DNA from: Ophiocordyceps camponoti-saundersi (nom. inval.)
Lineage: Eukaryota > Ascomycota > Sordariomycetes > Hypocreales > Ophiocordycipitaceae
Direction of reading: 5' to 3'
Length of the DNA: 64,000 bases
Assembly: GCA_003339415.1 (NCBI GenBank)
Contig: PDHQ01000067.1
Location: 95,437 to 159,436, forward strand
The position numbers were made by a program, and so were the translations under genes. Below, in pieces: positions 36,717 to 49,995 of the stretch; the first letter of the stretch is position 1, and the number at the start of each line of letters is the position of its first letter. The notes under the pieces were generated by a model. It was not told where the DNA came from. It worked only from the letters and a program-made list of their open reading frames with translations, and searched no databases.

Positions 36717-38492
36717 TATAAAGGTCTTACTAAGGTAACTATAGAAGTAAGCTAAAGTAGAGTTATAATTAAAGCTATCGAAGAGAGGAAGGAGAGGGGA
36801 GAGAAGCCCCCCTCCTAAGCTAGCTATATACCCCGCGCGATAACTAAGCGCTATTAGGAAAACCTAAATATATCCGCTATAATCCCCCCTATCTAGCTAT
36901 AATTAGTTATAAACTAATCTCTTATATAGCCCCCTTTTTAGGCTAGCTAAGGAGGCAGGAGCGTAAGACGGAAAAGTTATATACTACTACGCTAGCGAGA
37001 TACTCTATATAGTCCCTAGCCGATAGCCTAATAGCCTCTATAAAGATAAGGATAAGAGGGCGGAAAGGCTTTTTTATAGCCTAAGAAATTAAACCCTAAT
37101 CCTTATAAGGAAAATTCAAATAAGCTTAGAATTATAGTACTACTTAAAATAGGAATTAATAAACTTATATATTAATAGTAAAAACTTACTTATATAGCTA
37201 GTATATAAGATTAGATAGTATTATATTAGTTATAGGAAGCTTAGAGAATACCTTAATTACGGTAAATAGTAAAACTAATTATATACTTATTACTATATAT
37301 TACTAGCGCTAGTTTATAAGCCGGAGCGTAATATAATTATAATATATACTTACTAATAAATTTACGCGCCTAAGCTACGCGCAGACTATCCTTATATAAA
37401 ATAACGTAATAAAGCTAGAAATTACTTAAGCTATAATATTTAGCGTATACTTATCCCTTCTTACTTATTATCCCCTTAATTAAAATATTTTAAATTTACC
37501 TCTAATTACCCCGCTCTACTTATAAAAAGCCTTAACCCTAATATCCCTATTTACCTATAAAGCTTCGGATAGTTACGCTTAAAATAACCGATCTAACTAT
37601 ATTAATAGTAATACTAGCGCTTAGTAGTGCTAGAATAAGATTATATAAACGCGATATCTATTAGGTTAGTAGAAAGGGGGGGCGGCAAATTAACTAGCGT
37701 ATTAGGAATTTTTTCGGAACTAAATACTCTATTAAAGCCTCGGAGAAAGCTAGCGAAAGCCGCGTATATTATAAGCTAGTTCTTATAATCTAAGCGCTCT
37801 TATAGCTCCTTACGTAGCCTAAATAAGAGTAAAATAATCTTAGTATAATCGGACTAATTTAACGGTCTAGCCTTAAAAAAGGTATATTCCTACCTTATAA
37901 TATATTCTCCGAGGGGCTTTAATAGCCCTTAATATATCCTAACTAAGGAAAAACCTACTTAGCGCTCTTTATAACTTTCCCTAAGAAGCTTAGAGATATA
38001 CGCTAAAAAAGCTTTAAGCTAGTAAGAAAAATTTATAGCTATAATAATATATAGAAAGAATATCTATTAGAAGCTGCTAAGACGAGAAAAGATATAATAA
38101 AACTAGAATTTAGGCTCCCTAATTATAGCTCCGTTAATCGCAAATTTAGCACGTATAGCGGCTAGCTAAGAGTCTAGGCTAGAATAAGCTAAAAGCGGCT
38201 TTAGTATAAATAGAATTTAATAGCGTTCTATACTAAAATCTTATTTTTATATTTAGTTAATAATAAGAGGAGCTTTAATTAATATAAAGGTCTTACTAAG
38301 GTAACTATAAAAGTAAGCTAAAATAGAGTTATAATTAAAGCTATCGAAGAGAGGAAGGAGAGGGGAGAGAAGCCCCCTTTCTAAGCTAGCTATATACCCC
38401 ACGCGATAACTAAGCGCTATTAGGAAAACCTAAATATATCCGCTATAATCCCCCTTATCTAGCTATAATTAGTTATAGACTAATCTCTTATA
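36717..38492 (-). mobile_element. Gag-only LTR element, family X copy 2 (complete)
   Basis: 1776 bp: LTRs 36717-36926 and 38283-38492 (210 bp each), interior 1356 bp, target duplication agtaa (36712-36716) versus agtag (38493-38497). It reads on the minus strand: the polypurine tract appears as ccccctttttagg right after the left LTR. It matches copy 1 (10353-22338 without its insertion) end to end, which confirms the element's borders and its lack of pol. The Gag frame and knuckle correspond to about 37550-37650. It is inserted in the 3' part of LINE E. Confidence 0.9.
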
Positions 38493-38499
38493 AGTAGCT

Positions 38500-41400
38500 A
38501 TAAACGCGCGCGTATATATTACTTATACTTAGATAAATTTTACTTATATATTAATATATTCCTAACTTAAGGATAACGTTATAAAGTTATATATTATATA
38601 AGCTAAGCGTTATAATAAGTAATAAAAGTTTAGAAAAATATAAGTTATAGCTAAGGAGAATTTTACTTTAATTTAGAATTTAAGCTAAAGCTATACTTAT
38701 AAAAATATAATTAAGGTAAAAAATACCTTAAAGGGTATTTATACTAAAGTTATAAAAAAGGTAAAGGAGGTAAAGGAAAAGGGGGGGAGATATTTATCTC
38801 CGTACTTAAGTTAATTTACGCTACTTTAAAATAAGTTAACGCCTATATTAATTAATAAACTTTAAGCTTTATAAATATAGCTTATAATATATTAAACTTA
38901 AGTAAGAAAGTAGCGGTAATACTTAAGAAATTAAGAAAGCTAGCCTAAGCTCCGCCTAAGGTAAAGGTAAATATAACTTATAAGGTAAGTAGGACGCGTA
39001 AGCTAGTAATAATAAAGCCTACTAAAATTCCTCGATCGGTCTCAAATCACAGGATCAGATTAGATCGTATAGGGTCATGCGTTAGGGCATTGGTGGTCGT
39101 GATCCCTTTTGTATTAGTCTGATAGCAAGTCTAATAATGATGATAATTCCTCTAAGTTCCTCCCTTTTTCCTCCCATTCCTTGTCCTCTGATGCCTTGTC
39201 CTCTAATACCCATCTAACACCTACTAAGGCGGCGCTTATAGCGCCTTTAAAAAGTAAAAATAAAAAATAAATATCTTCTATTATAAGCTAAATACGCCTT
39301 ATTAAGAAAAAAGCTTACGCTACGCTTAAAACTCCTATAATTATATTAAATATAGATAATAATAATAATAACTTATTACTTATTTTTATTATTAACTTAA
39401 AGTGTTTATATCTCGCTAAAGTATACTTTAAGGAGAGTAAAAGAGGGAGCTTACGCTAAGTTAGTTTCGGTAATAATAAAGTTTTAAGGTTAGAGGCCAC
39501 GCTAGCGCTAGATATAATAAAGATAGGCCTAATTAGTAAAAGGGTAGCTAGGTTACTTATAATAAAGAAAACTCTAGTTAAGGCGGTAGCTACTATAATA
39601 GCTATTAATATTTACGCGGCTATAGTAAACTATAATATTATTATAATAAAAATAAATTTAACCGAGTTTTATATCTTTTAGATACTTAAAGTTACTTTAC
39701 CTTAAGTTACTTAATAGCTTAGCGTTAGCTAGGAGTTTTAATTATTTAGTTTCTAATATAACTTACCTTTTACTAACTTAAAATTATTAAAAAAGTATAA
39801 ACTTAAGCTATATTTTAGCGGAGTATCGAGGAGGCGCGGGGGGCTTTACGGTCATAAGCTATTACTAAAATATCTAAAAATCCTAAAGTTAAATAAGTTA
39901 TTCCTTAATAAGGATAATAAACTAATACTAATAATAATTACCCTTAATAGCACGCGGCCTATTATTACGCTAAATCTTATTATTATTTTAAGCTTATCTT
40001 AGCGATAAGTAATTTTACTTAAGCTAGTTATTACTTTAAGCTTATTATAATAATAAGTAACCGCTTTATTTAAATATTATAAAAATATTAGTTTAAATAA
40101 TCTTAATATTAATAAAAAACTTAAGTTTAGGTAATTTAATATTAGTTAAAAGTACGCTATAAAGCTAAGGAAAGAACTAATTAGCTAAAATATTAGCTTT
40201 AGCTATATAGCTATTAGCTTAAAATCTATTAGTTATTTTTAATATAAGGAGATAAATTAGATCTTAGGGGAGATTATTCTAAATATAATCCTAACGCTTA
40301 ATATATTAAAACTTAGAAAGTAAGCTAGCTATAATATAAAGGAAAGATTACTAATAAATATATCTTATTAAGTTTATAGCTATCTTCTAAGTAAAGGCTA
40401 TTTTCTAAAGCTATTACTAAAAGGAGTCTAAAAAGAGGGACTTATATTTACGCTAGGCCCGCTTAGCTGCTTAAATAGCCGAGGCCACGGCTAGGGTAAA
40501 CTACGCCGCTTTACGAGAATAGGAAAAGGTAATAAATAGCACTATTCGGTTAATAATAAATTATAGTTTTTAGTAAAGTTATTTAAGGGCGTTATTAATC
40601 TCTATTAGGTTAGTAAAAAGGGAAAGTAAAAAGGTAATTTTAGCTAGGAATTTATAATAAACTAAGTTTAAGTCCGCTTATCTTTATTATAAGCGTAGTA
40701 TACGCGCTATTATAAATATAAGGATACTAACTATAAAAGACTAAGGGATATAATTAAATTTAATAAAGTTAAGGTTTAGATTAATATAATATATATATAA
40801 GTCCGCTATAGCTTAAACTAAATTTAGTATACTATCCTTATATTTATAAAAAATTTAAATATATTCTCTTTTTAAAATAAGGAGTTAAAATTATAGCTTA
40901 ATTATCTTATAAATTAGCTAATTTAAGTTATTAGAAAGCCTCTTATAATAGTCTTAAAGCGGGTAATATAAGTTAAAGTTACTAACTAAGACGCGGTTAA
41001 GGTTTAGAGGAAGGTTTTAAAAAATTAAGAGGCTACCGCTATAAGGAGTATTAGGGGGAGAGTAGGTAAAAATAAACTAAAGTCCGGAATAGAAAGTAAT
41101 ACTTATTTAGTTCTCCCTATTTCCGGGAACTAAATAGATATATTATATTTTTTATAAATATAAACTAAAGTATAGCTACTACTATAAATAAGGCGGTAAA
41201 GCGAAGTCCTAAGCGGAGAAAGCTTAGTGCTAAGATAGCTAATAGTTTCCTAGAAAATAATAATATTATAATCTAATTTATTACTAAATATTAGCTTAGC
41301 TAGCTTAGTACGCTTATTTATATTTTAAAAAAAAACTTTTATAAATATAAGAAAGCGGTTATAATAATATTAATTTTTTCGCTATAATTTCTTTATAGCT

Positions 41401-41500
41401 TAGTTATAAATCTTATCTAAGTTTAGGCTAAGGCTAGGGTAATTAGTATTTCTACGCTCTCTTAGATAGCGGGGTTAAGTTAAACTAAAAATAAAGCTAG
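38500..41500 (-). pseudogene. LINE E ORF2 (endonuclease and presumed RT)
   Basis: From about 41400 the minus strand reads an apurinic-type endonuclease: LDYNIIIF (a D-I-x-x-x-Q-E box), YRLIYSSSYTLVYIYKKYN, and then the hallmark block NLNRVLVSNFNLYYPL at 40954-40988, which is GDFNxHHP after undoing RIP. This endonuclease type belongs to the Tad/R1/I class of non-LTR elements. RT should follow from about 40400 to 38500 and on past the X insertion, but I could not read its YADD box, so RT is inferred from position. The frame is broken by TAA/TAG and by the solo LTR at 39023-39219. Confidence 0.65.
39023..39219 (-). repeat. Un-RIPed solo LTR of family A
   Basis: 197 bp with perfect 5-bp target duplication cctac (39018-39022 and 39220-39224), inserted in LINE E. 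Unlike its RIPed surroundings it keeps many TG and CA dinucleotides (ggtggtcgtgatccc, ctgatagcaagtc), so it shows the ancestral LTR sequence, beginning TGTTAGATGGG on the minus strand. It formed by LTR-LTR recombination of a full insertion or came in alone. Its preservation fits a length below the RIP threshold, or loss of the interior before RIP acted. Confidence 0.9.
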
Positions 41501-41859
41501 TTTATCGATAATTTATATAAGTAAAACGCTATCTATATCTTAGGGGAGAGAGGCACTCTAGGCTTATTAGATAAAGCGTCTTATTACTTTAAGGGTATCT
41601 TTAATTACTTATATCTTAGTAGCGGGGCAGCCCTCTCCGGAGCTTAAGGGTTATCTATATTTCCTTTTAGTAATAAACTAGCCCGGGGATATATTATATA
41701 TAATAATATCTTTAGTTATTACTAATTTCGTTAGTTATAAAGTAAACTATAAGCTAAGCTTAGTAAATCTAATTAATTATCTCTTATAGTAAGCTCTTAC
41801 CTAATCTTAGTATTTAATAGCGATAAGGTAAAGCTTAGATTATATAAGGTAATCCCCGC

Positions 41860-43060
41860 TATAAAAGATATAATAAAATAAGTATTCTCCGATTTTAATA
41901 TAATAATTATCCTTATTTTTATAATTAGTTACTTTATATTTATTATAAAGCTTAGGGTATTTATATATTTTAGCGATATACTTAAAATAATAATAATTAT
42001 AATATTACTAAGGGCAGACCGCGTCTAAGAATAGCTTTATATAAAAAATCTAAATATTAATAGCTAGCCTATTATTATAAAGTTTATTAATATTAACTAA
42101 TAATTTAAAGCTAATAATAATTACTATTTTAATAAATCTAAGCTAAAGCTTAAGCGCTTATAAATAAGCTATAAGTATTTTATTAATTTATACTATCTTA
42201 TTAAGAAGGTTATCGCGTTCCCTAATAGCGAGGTTTAGAGGAAATCCCTTAATAATAATATTATAAATCTTATCCATAATAGTTACTTTATCGCCGAAAA
42301 TAAGCATAACCTAGCCTAGGTCCTAAGTAAAGGTAGCTATATCCTTATCGAAGGTAAGTTTAATATCCTTACTATTAAGGTAATATATAGCTAAATATAA
42401 GTTAAAGTAAATAGTAATATTAATAGCTTATATAGTATCGCGTACTATCTTATTTATAATATTATCTATTATATCTGCTAAGCGAATAATAATTTCCTTC
42501 CTATAATATAGGGGAAATTTCTTTTCTAAGTTATATAGTAAAATTAAAGCTAATATAACTTATATTTATATTTAATATCCTCCTTATTTTATTATCTCTA
42601 AATATAATAATTTATAAAAGGTAATAATAATAGTATTTTTAATTTCCTCGCGCGTAATATAATTAGTCTAAGTTCGAATTTAATCTAATTTAAGTTCCCT
42701 ATAAGCTATTATTATAGCCTAAGCCGCGTAGAATATATTAGCTAATATAATACCTAATAGTTAATAATATAATTCTTTCTTATTTTTATTAACTAAAACT
42801 TATAATAATCCCTAATTATATTTAGTATATTTTCTATTAGAGTTAGTATTTCTAAACTAATATATAGATAAATTTAACCTATATTTAGAGCGCGTTATAA
42901 CCTTAGTTCCTTTACGAAAATTTCTTCCTCCTCCGCCGCGGTCGCGACTACTCTTAGCTGGAACTTAGCTAAGCATAGCCCTACTCCGAATTAAATAGCG
43001 AATCCGACGCCGCTAACGTTTTACCTTTTTCTTTTAAATCGCGCCTTATACTAGGCGCGT
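41860..43060 (-). pseudogene. LINE E ORF1 (Gag-like, zinc knuckles)
   Basis: A minus-strand frame reads from the GC-rich start (block SSRDRGGGGRNFRKG near 42930) through a central block, DIKLTFDKDIATFT, then IFGDKVTIMDKIYNIIIKGFPL, then LAIRERDNLLN (about 42205-42400). This resembles the nucleic-acid-binding ORF1 protein of Tad-type LINEs. It ends in two or three zinc knuckles at about 41905-42010, with Cys and His all turned to Tyr (first one C-x2-C-x4-H-x4-C: YYNYYYFKYIAKIY). It would bind element RNA. Stops are TAA/TAG only. Confidence 0.75.
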
Positions 43061-44841
43061 ATTAAGGAGGTTTTTAGTAGATTTTATAATTTAAATAGCT
43101 AGATAAGATTTATAATAACCTCCTTATTTTTTAGGGACTTAATTTTCTTTCTATATTATATTAGTTTATTTAGTTACGCGCGAATTTATAAAGTAACTTA
43201 AAATAATTAAAAAATACTTAATATTATAAAAGTATTTTTTAACTTATCTCCTAGTTTTAATAGCGGAATATTATATTCTTCTATAGCTTAAATTTTCTCT
43301 AATTTATATCGCTTCTTAGCTAGTTTAGGTTTTTAATAATAAATCTTAACTTTAACTTCTAAGGCTAGGGGTAGTAATTAAATAATTAGTCTTAAGATAG
43401 GTCTAGGAGGAATTAAAGTATCTTTTAATACTAGACTTTTACTAGCGTTATTATTAGACTTTATACTTAATATAATTAAGCGGCGATAAATCTCCTATTC
43501 TAATTTATCTTACTATAGTTTATCTAAGTTATCTAAGTTAAACTTTACTTTAAGGCGCGGTTTAGTTACGCGGCCTTACGTAAGTTAAGAAGTTAAGACT
43601 ATCTTTTCCTTCTAATAAAGGGTTTAAATATTAAGTCTTTAAGTAATATAAGTTTATTCTTATAAAAAGCTATATTTAATATAATAAGATTAAAAGCTTT
43701 TTTATCTAAACTTTTTATTATAAGTAATATTAGTAATATCCTTACTATATACCTTATTAATAGTTAAATATTTATATCTAAACTAATAATTATTAAATTC
43801 TTTACTAATAATCTTAAGCTAGTATTTTCCTATAATTATTAGCGTCTCTACTCCTTTATCTCCTCTATATAATTTTCCTAATAAGCTTTCCGTTATTAGA
43901 ATACCTTCTTATTAAATAAAGCGGTTAAGGGATAGTTATATTCTATATACCTTTATTCGCTATATTTAAAATATTACTCTAAATCTGGGTTAGGAGGTTA
44001 ATATCTAAGTTCTATACTTAGCAGCTTAAAAGCTTAAGGTTATTATAAAGAATTTTATTATACCGGATATCCCTAAGTCTAGATACTAATTTATCTAAAT
44101 ATACCTTATATAGTTAAATATCCGCTAATAAGATAACCTCCTAAGTTTTATAAATACTCGCTTAATTTACTAATAACTATAATATTAAATTATTTTATTA
44201 ATTTAGCTATCTTAATTATTATCTCCTATTACTTAGCTATTACTTTCTATAAATCTATCTTTACTATTAGTATTTTATCGGTATCTTTTTTAATTTTCTT
44301 AAATATTTTATCGCGTAAGTTATATATAATAAGTTAAATATTAGATTAGGTTAAGCTTACTATCGCTATTAACGATTTTTACTTACTATTAATATAAAAA
44401 CGCTTAATAATAGCCCGCTTATATTATTTATCCTTATTAGCGTTTTTAATTATCTAATTTAAAAAATTAATAAGGAGAATCCGTTAAGTTTCTAATTTTA
44501 CTTAACTATATAAAGCTTTAGCTTATTTTATATAATTAGCTAGCGATTCTCTTTTCTTATAACTAAACTTATACGCTTTTATAATAAAAGTACTTTTTAT
44601 AACTAAGTCTACCTCCTTAAACTTATCTATAAATAAAGTTACTAACTCCGACTAAGTATAATTTTTATTATCTAACTTATTATATTAATTAGGAGCCTTA
44701 TTATAAAGACCCGAAAAAAAGATCTCCCTAATAATAATATTATATATCTCTCCTTAGATACCTAATAATATTATATTAATATTATACTAATTAAGGTACC
44801 TTTTAGCTAGGATATCTTTTAAGTATTTAGTATATAGCTTA

Positions 44842-45005
44842 TATTATGTGACACACCCTATAGTCTAGGCTATGCCCCACTCAGGGCTTGAGCCCGGTTA
44901 GGTCTAAGTATTAGCTATACTAAATTAGTATAGAGGGGCTACTAGAGTTAGACTTAGTATTAGCAATATTATTACCCGATCTATAATAGCGTGCGTGCCT
45001 TAATA
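44842..45005 (+). repeat. Copia 5' LTR, weakly RIPed
   Basis: 164 bp. It keeps gtgacacacc, gagcccgg and gcgtgcgtgcc. The conserved core ctatgccccactcagggctt is shared with the 3' LTR. Confidence 0.92.
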
Positions 45006-45199
45006 GGTTATACGCCCGTCGCGCTAAATTACGCGTTTTTCACGATAATAATCGGTATTCCTTATAAGAGATCCTATTTAGGATCCGCTTAGCTATAGCA
45101 GACGCTACTATATTACTAACGCTACTATTTTAGGTAGGTAATATACCTAACCCGGTTTATAGAAGACTATTTTAGCTAAGAAGAGCTAAGATAAGCCTC

Positions 45200-48100
45200 G
45201 CTAAGGAAAATACTACCTATTTAGGTAATAAGGAGCTTATTTAAGCTATAAAAAAAGGTTACGATAACCTTAATAAAGAATATAAAGATAGGAGCGATCC
45301 TAATAGGTATAGAGAAGCTAAAAGGCTAAGAGAATTAATAGTATTAGGAGATATTAATTAGAATAGCGATTAAATAATTTCGCCTACTTTAGTATATTAA
45401 CGAGCCTAATAGCGGTAAACTTATAGATACGAATATCGCGGCTATAGAGAAATAGTAAGATAAGGAAGTCTATTACTATCGTCTTATTATATATTATTAC
45501 GAGCTTATAATAATCCTCGAAATTCGTAATAGCGGCTAGAATTCGAGTTAATTAGTATATTAGACTTTTATAGCCGTTAAGAAGAAATATAATATAGCTC
45601 CGAGAGTTACTTTCTCGTTAATTATAAAGGAAATATATACTATAAAGGCGGAGAATTTTATAATATTCGGTACCTTCGTAAGATACTTTAATCTCCTATA
45701 AAGTTAACTCTACGTTATAATAAAGGAATTTTACAAGGAATAGTTCGTCGGCGCTACGATTAACGCTATTAAAATTATTATACCTTCCTAATACGAAGAT
45801 TAGATATATAAGCTAGCTAAATAAAAGCCCCTAACGAAGGATAAGGTCCTAGGTTTTTTCTAGAATTACGCTAAGCTTATTAATAATAAGAAGAAAGATA
45901 CCTTTTCCGCGGATTAGAATACGAAAAAATAGGAAGAAAAGTAAGATAACGGCCGAGGAAGAGGTCGAGGCCGCGGCAGAGGCCGTGGCCGCGGAAATTA
46001 TAGTAGCAGAGCCTCTTCTCCCGCTTAAGAAAGCTAAAAAGGACGATATCTTAATTATAAATACTTTATTCCTAAGGGTAGTAAGCCTTATAAGGAAGAA
46101 AATTACTAAAAATTATATCTAAAGCTACGCTTACCCCTAAGAGATTAGTATTATTAGAAATAAATCGCGGTATTAGAAGCTATTACGAAAGCTAAATAGA
46201 TATACGAACTTATAGCTACTAGCCCTAGCGTTACTTAAGATAATATTATATATAACTTTAAAGCTAGAGGCTATATATTTAATAATTTAAAATAGTTTAT
46301 CGAAATCTATAAGAATACCGTAATCGACCTTTTCCGCGCTACTAATAGCGGAGATTTATAGCTTTAGGGAGAGGGTAGGGTTAAGATAAACCTACCTAAC
46401 GGTAATTCGATAATTCTATTATAGGCCTTTTATTATTTTAATATTTAAGCGAATTTAATAAGTATAAGCGTTCTAAAGGAAAAGGGCGTTATCGCTAACT
46501 TTAAGATAAACTTCCTTATTATAAGAGGTACTAAAGAGTATATTTACCGCCTTAATAATTAACTTCGAGTTATTAGTATAGCCGCTACGGGCGGCGATTA
46601 AACCGTAATCGAGGTATTCGTTACTTTACCGTATAAATCGCTAAGAAAAGGCTTAAAGGCTAATTTTACTATTATATATAAGCGCCTCGTATATACCGGC
46701 AAGGATAAGGTAACCCTAGCTTATTAGAAAGTAGGGATTTTAATCGATAAAAAGACCGTTAAAAGCTTCTTATATAAGGCTTATTAATTTGCTAAGGTAG
46801 ATATTATAATTAGTAGGGATTCGCTAGCTAGGCCCTTAAGATTCCTCGATATTGTTTTTTAGGATATTATCGAGTATAATCCGCCTAGTAATAGCGGTGC
46901 CCGCTATTCTCTGCACGGAATTAACGCCTTTATAAGATTCTACTAGATAATAGCTGCCACCTTAAAGGGGTAGGCCTATAATCTTCTTCGCGGTTAGAAA
47001 CGATAGGTCAACGCCTCTTTAGGAGGAATTCCCGTAGCTACGATAGCTTTTAATAACGTATAGGAGTTTAAAAGCGAGGCGATTAAAGCCTAGGCTTTTT
47101 AAGATAGCTTTATTCTACGCTATTTAACTTTATATAATCTATAGTAAAATAGCCTTATAGAGAGGGCCGGCAGGACCTTATTAATAATAGCTAGGGCTAT
47201 TTACCTATACGCTAAGCTTCCCGTAACCTTATAGCTATATTATATATCGATAGTAATATATATATTAAATTTGCTACTTACGAAAGGCAAAAATAGCCCT
47301 CTCGAGAGGGTTATAAAAACGCTTAATTTGCCCTATAAATATAATATTAGCTATCTTCACGCTTAGAGTTATATAGTATATATAACGAAGCCGAAAGAGA
47401 AAATCGTGAGGTCTAAAAAAATAGCTCCTCGAGCCTAGAAGGGTTATCTTATCGGTATTAAGGGCCTATATAGCTATATCTTTAAGATTTAGCTTCCTAA
47501 TTAAGAGATCGTTATTCGTATATAAGATATACGTTTTATTAATCGTGCTAGTGCCCTTACTATTAAAGAGGACCTATTAGTTAAATTTAAAGCTCGTTTA
47601 GAAGAAAAAGGTAAAATTATCGAATTTAAACTTATTATTCTTCCTTATAGGGAGAAAGAGAAAACTTCCTATAGCTAAACTAGCGGTATTAACGTTTTAT
47701 AGTCCTTTAATATATCGAGTATTAAAAAATAATTAAGGAAATATCTAATTACTATAGCCGGATTATTAGATACGTCGAATTCGAACGTTTAAGAGGAATT
47801 TATAGGGCTATTAAAAGAGCGTTTTAAAATACCTAAGGGATACTCTTCGCACCTTCTCTTACTAAATCCTACGCCTTATTAAGGTAAAGAGGCACCGCGC
47901 CCGTTTTTCGATAGGAATACGCTTCTTCGATTAATCGAGGAAATTAATAAAGAGGTATAATTATTACCGATAGCGCCTATAACCTTAAATCTTCCTAGTA
48001 GCTAGGTTAACGATACTAATAATCGTAATAATCCTAACGAATTAGCTAGTAACTTATAGAATCTTTAGCTAACTAACCTAATATTTAAAAAACGACCTTC

Positions 48101-49960
48101 TTAATATTTACGCAAGCGTGAGGCGTTAACCCTATTTTTTACCTCGATAGAATTAATATAATAACGCTATAAGCGTCGTTTAACGGAAGAGATCTATAGC
48201 ACCGAGCTTACGAGGCGATTAAAGAGGCTCGTATAGGCTAATTTAGCCGTAAATAGTATTCTTAAGCTACCTCCGCCGTATATTTCCTTTATAGATAAGG
48301 ATAAATATATTAATTAGGCGCCTATAATAATTCTCTTAGCTCTAGCTATAGAAACCTTTATAAGTTATGCCCTAAGTAATTATTATATTACGAAGAAGCT
48401 ACCCGAATTCGATAAACGATAAGTACCCGTAATAAAGAAAGAACTCGATAAGCTATATTAGAAAGGCGCTTAGGAGCTTATGCCTAAGCCTTACGATATA
48501 AAGACCCTGCCTAGGCGATAGGTATATACTAAGAAGCCTATTAAAAGCGCAGATCTAATAGCGAAGGCCTGCTAAGTTATTCGCGGAGATCGCGATTTTA
48601 TAGATTAACTTATTAAGAACCTATATACCGCTATAGCGTATTAGTTATCCGTATAGATCTTCCTTACCCTTATTATAATATAAAACCTTAAATAGGTAAA
48701 GTTTAATATTATAAATATTTTTATTAACGCTAAATTAGATAAAGATATCTTCGTTAAATAGCCTTACGGCTTTAAGGATAAGTTAAGGCGCGTTTACCGC
48801 CTAAAGAGGGCCTTTTATAGCTATCGAGCCTCGCCGCGCTAGTAGTTCGAGCGTATAGCTAAAGATCTAGCTAGTCGAGGATTTAAATAACTCGACTCCG
48901 AGTTATACCTCTATTACTACGCCGATAGTAGCCTCCTTATTCTTTATATAAACGATATCCTCCTTACCGTACCGATATAAGTATAGATTAATAATAAGGC
49001 TATAATTCTTAACGAATTATACGAAGTTAAATACCTTAGTAAACCTTAAGAATTCCTTAGCTTAAAGTTTAATCGTAACTATTAGGCCCGAACTATTTAA
49101 GTATATTAAACCTTTTTCGCTCGTAAAATTCTTAAGCTATTTAATACTAACGATTTAAAGCTTACGAAAACGCTATAGCCGATAAAGTATATAATTCCTT
49201 ATAATTAGAAAGAGGCCGAGATTACGATAAAGGCTACGATATAATAAAAACGAATAGGTAGCTTAAATTAGCTAGCCCTAAGTATAAGGCCCGATATTAT
49301 ATATAGCGTTAAGAAGCTATTAGAAGTAAATTCCTATCCGACTTACGCTTATTTAGCTACGATAAAGTACCTTTTCCGCTATCTACGTAGCACGCTATCT
49401 CTTAGTATTATATTTAGAGGAGCGGTATATAGTAAGGACCTTTAGCTTCGTATATACTCCGATATATCGTTCGCGGACGATTAGGTAACCCGCGCCTTAA
49501 CGGCCGGGTTCGTTATTTTCCTCGCTAGTAGCCCTATCGCGTAGCGCTTAAAGCGTTAAACCCTTATTACTATAAGTAATATAAAGGCCGAATTTATAGC
49601 CCTTACGCCCGCTAAGCTTATAATAATCTAGCTCTCTAACGTTATTTAAGACGCTAGCTACGAATAAAAGAGGCCTCTTATAATATTTACTAATAGCTAG
49701 AACGCGAGGTTAGCTATAATTAACCCGCTTAATAAGGCACGTACTAAGTATATTAATTTATAATATAAATAGATTATCTAAAGGTATTAGATAGGCTTCT
49801 TTAATCTATAATAAATCGGCATAGAAGATATAATTGCGGATAGCTTTACGAAAAGTCTATAGGTAAATAAGTATTAGTAGTTTATACGCTAGCTAAATTT
49901 AGCTATATTAAGGAATAAGGGCAGCTCTAGTAGCCTAAATATTAAAAAATAATATTACGA
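45200..49960 (+). pseudogene. Copia polyprotein, RIP-degraded
   Basis: Gag ends in an arginine-glycine tract (RGRGRGRGRGRGN, about 45957-45998) and a cysteine cluster now reading Tyr. Integrase shows LAYQKVGIL (WHRRLGH-type zinc end, about 46710), RPLRFLDI (first Asp, 46830), FNNVQEFKS (second Asp now Asn, 47045) and a block SLIERAGRTLLIIARA (47150-47200). RT shows NAKLDKDIFVK-PYGF (48730-48775), RVYRLKRAFYSYRASPR (48790-48845) and the catalytic YIND, formerly YVDD, at 48945-48956. RNase H reads YSDISFADD near 49460 and IFTNSQNARLA near 49690. All domains are present and in Copia order, but TAA/TAG stops and D-to-N changes make it inactive. Confidence 0.88.
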
Positions 49961-49995
49961 TAGTTATTCTTTAGCTTGCCCGGCCTTAGGGGCGG

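Larger units (their letters stand above)
36080..43079 (-). mobile_element. Tad-like LINE (element E), with two later insertions
   Basis: Inserted in copy D with the 9-bp duplication gattttata (36071-36079 and 43080-43088). On the minus strand it has ORF1 with zinc knuckles, ORF2 with an endonuclease motif, and a 3' end with the AT tail ttagagtaatataatatata at 36080. About 5.0 kb remains after removing the X element (36717-38492) and the solo LTR (39023-39219). The last ~100 bases (36080-36180) carry a GGGGTTTTCCCCC block, a TTTTTCCCCTC block and ATATGCTTAGATACC, shared with the SINE at 57421-57517. The 5' end near 43079 is GC-richer and less mutated. It may be near full length or slightly 5' truncated. 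Confidence 0.8.

Noticed and set aside
36080..43079. Element E as a Mutator-like DNA transposon because of its 9-bp target duplication
   Set aside because: No terminal inverted repeats are seen. The minus strand carries ORF1 zinc knuckles, a GDFNxHHP-type endonuclease block and a simple AT tail, all of which fit a LINE.
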